Origin: an uncultured Hyphomicrobiales bacterium
Lineage (GTDB): Bacteria > Pseudomonadota > Alphaproteobacteria > Rhizobiales > Beijerinckiaceae
DNA: 7,073 nt
Reading direction: 5' to 3'
NCBI GenBank assembly: GCA_903932565.1
Contig: CAIZGQ010000198.1
Location: forward strand, 1 to 7,073
Part shown: in pieces, positions 6,488-7,073 of the stretch
Position numbering within the stretch: position 1 is the first letter of the stretch
Layout of the letters: every line of letters starts with the position of its first letter
The notes under the pieces: generated by a model
The model's input: only the letters and a program-made list of their open reading frames with translations
The model's database searches: none
Told to the model about the DNA's origin: nothing
Program-made: the position numbers and the translations under genes

Positions 6488-7073
6488 TTACGACTTCATT
6501 CCGCTCGACATCACCGTGTGAACGGCGGCCGTGTCTTGCGGGCCAAGGCCCATGCGCAGTGCCTCGTCATAAATCGGGATCGTGGCATTGAAGATGGGCG
6601 TGGGCACGTTCAGCTCAGCCGCAAATGCCCCGATAATGTGCATATCCTTATCCCACGTGGAGATGCGCATCGTGGCGGGCTCGTAGACGTGTTTCACCAT
6701 CATCGGGGCGCGCATCTGGAACATGCGGGAGCCACCGGCCCCGCCGCCCACCAGCTCCACCACCTGATCAAGATTGAGACCGGCCTTTTCGGCCATGATC
6801 ATGGCTTCGGCCGTTGCCACATTGTGGATCGCCACCAGGTGGTTGGCCACATATTTCATGCGCGTACCGTTTCCAAACGCGCCCACATCCGCAGCCTGCT
6901 TTGAAAAATCGGCAAACAACGGCATCGCCGTCTTGATCGCCTCCGAATCGCCGCTGGCATAGATGATGAGATCGCGATTGACGGCCTGCGCACCGGTGCC
7001 GCTGATGGGGCAATCCAGCGGCTTGTGGCCCGCTTTTGTCAGAATGGCCGCAAACGCGTGCTTGTCTTCCAGC
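6488..7073 (-). CDS. NAD(P)-dependent beta-hydroxyacid dehydrogenase, 3-hydroxyisobutyrate dehydrogenase-like (5' part beyond window)
   Basis: The reading frame is open to the right edge: 194 codons are visible, the first complete one at 7072-7070, and the start is outside. Internal ATGs such as 6925 are not the start, because family sequence continues upstream of them. Family members have about 290-300 residues, so roughly 100 N-terminal residues with the GxGxxG nucleotide-binding fold are missing. Visible marks are the substrate-binding segment DCPISGTGAQA (visible residues 20-30), the catalytic segment GNGTRMKYVANH with probable catalytic Lys at visible residue 73 (6856-6854), and the KD pair (142-143) of the KDxxxA-type motif. 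The C-terminal all-helical domain is complete. The SGT triplet differs from the SGG usual in 3-hydroxyisobutyrate and tartronate semialdehyde enzymes, so the substrate may differ. The enzyme is expected to oxidise a 3-hydroxyacid or reduce the semialdehyde in the cytoplasm. A 144-bp gap separates it from the hydrolase gene. Confidence 0.88.
   Translation of the reverse strand, partial: LEDKHAFAAILTKAGHKPLDCPISGTGAQAVNRDLIIYASGDSEAIKTAMPLFADFSKQAADVGAFGNGTRMKYVANHLVAIHNVATAEAMIMAEKAGLNLDQVVELVGGGAGGSRMFQMRAPMMVKHVYEPATMRISTWDKDMHIIGAFAAELNVPTPIFNATIPIYDEALRMGLGPQDTAAVHTVMSSGMKS

Overview
The window reads as part of an ordinary chromosomal catabolic or uptake locus of a GC-rich Gram-negative bacterium, most likely an alphaproteobacterium (rhizobial/Bradyrhizobium-like). 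That placement rests on codon usage, the twin-arginine leader on the solute-binding protein and the gene families present. No 16S rRNA, tRNA or other phylogenetic marker is in the window, so it is an inference.

All seven genes lie on the minus strand and are read from right to left. In order of transcription they are: the C-terminal two thirds of a beta-hydroxyacid dehydrogenase related to 3-hydroxyisobutyrate dehydrogenase (7073-6488, start beyond the right edge); a 144-bp non-coding gap with inverted repeats (6487-6344); a cytoplasmic CocE/NonD-type serine hydrolase (6343-4616); a 60-bp gap; a periplasmic solute-binding protein (4555-3296); a 44-bp gap; then the permeases livH (3251-2385) and livM (2388-1453) and the ATPases livG (1456-707) and livF (717 to beyond the left edge). 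The liv genes are tightly packed, with overlaps of 4, 4 and 11 nt, as expected for a translationally coupled operon.

The last five genes form a complete branched-chain amino acid type (HAAT) ABC importer: one binding protein, two permeases and two ATPases. Such importers also carry amides, aromatic acids and other small carboxylates. The binding protein captures a substrate in the periplasm, LivHM passes it through the membrane and LivGF supply ATP hydrolysis. The hydrolase has no export signal and sits directly upstream with a short gap, so it could cleave an ester, amide or peptide bond in the imported compound. The dehydrogenase could oxidise a hydroxyacid product, but the 144-bp gap leaves open whether it shares the transcript. 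The substrate cannot be read from the sequence.

No mobile element, CRISPR array, RNA gene or phage-like feature was seen. The less ordinary points are a perfect 11-bp inverted repeat around the hydrolase stop codon, two inverted repeats upstream of the hydrolase, and a hydrolase active site that lacks the textbook CocE acid and histidine motifs. I see no convincing new system here.
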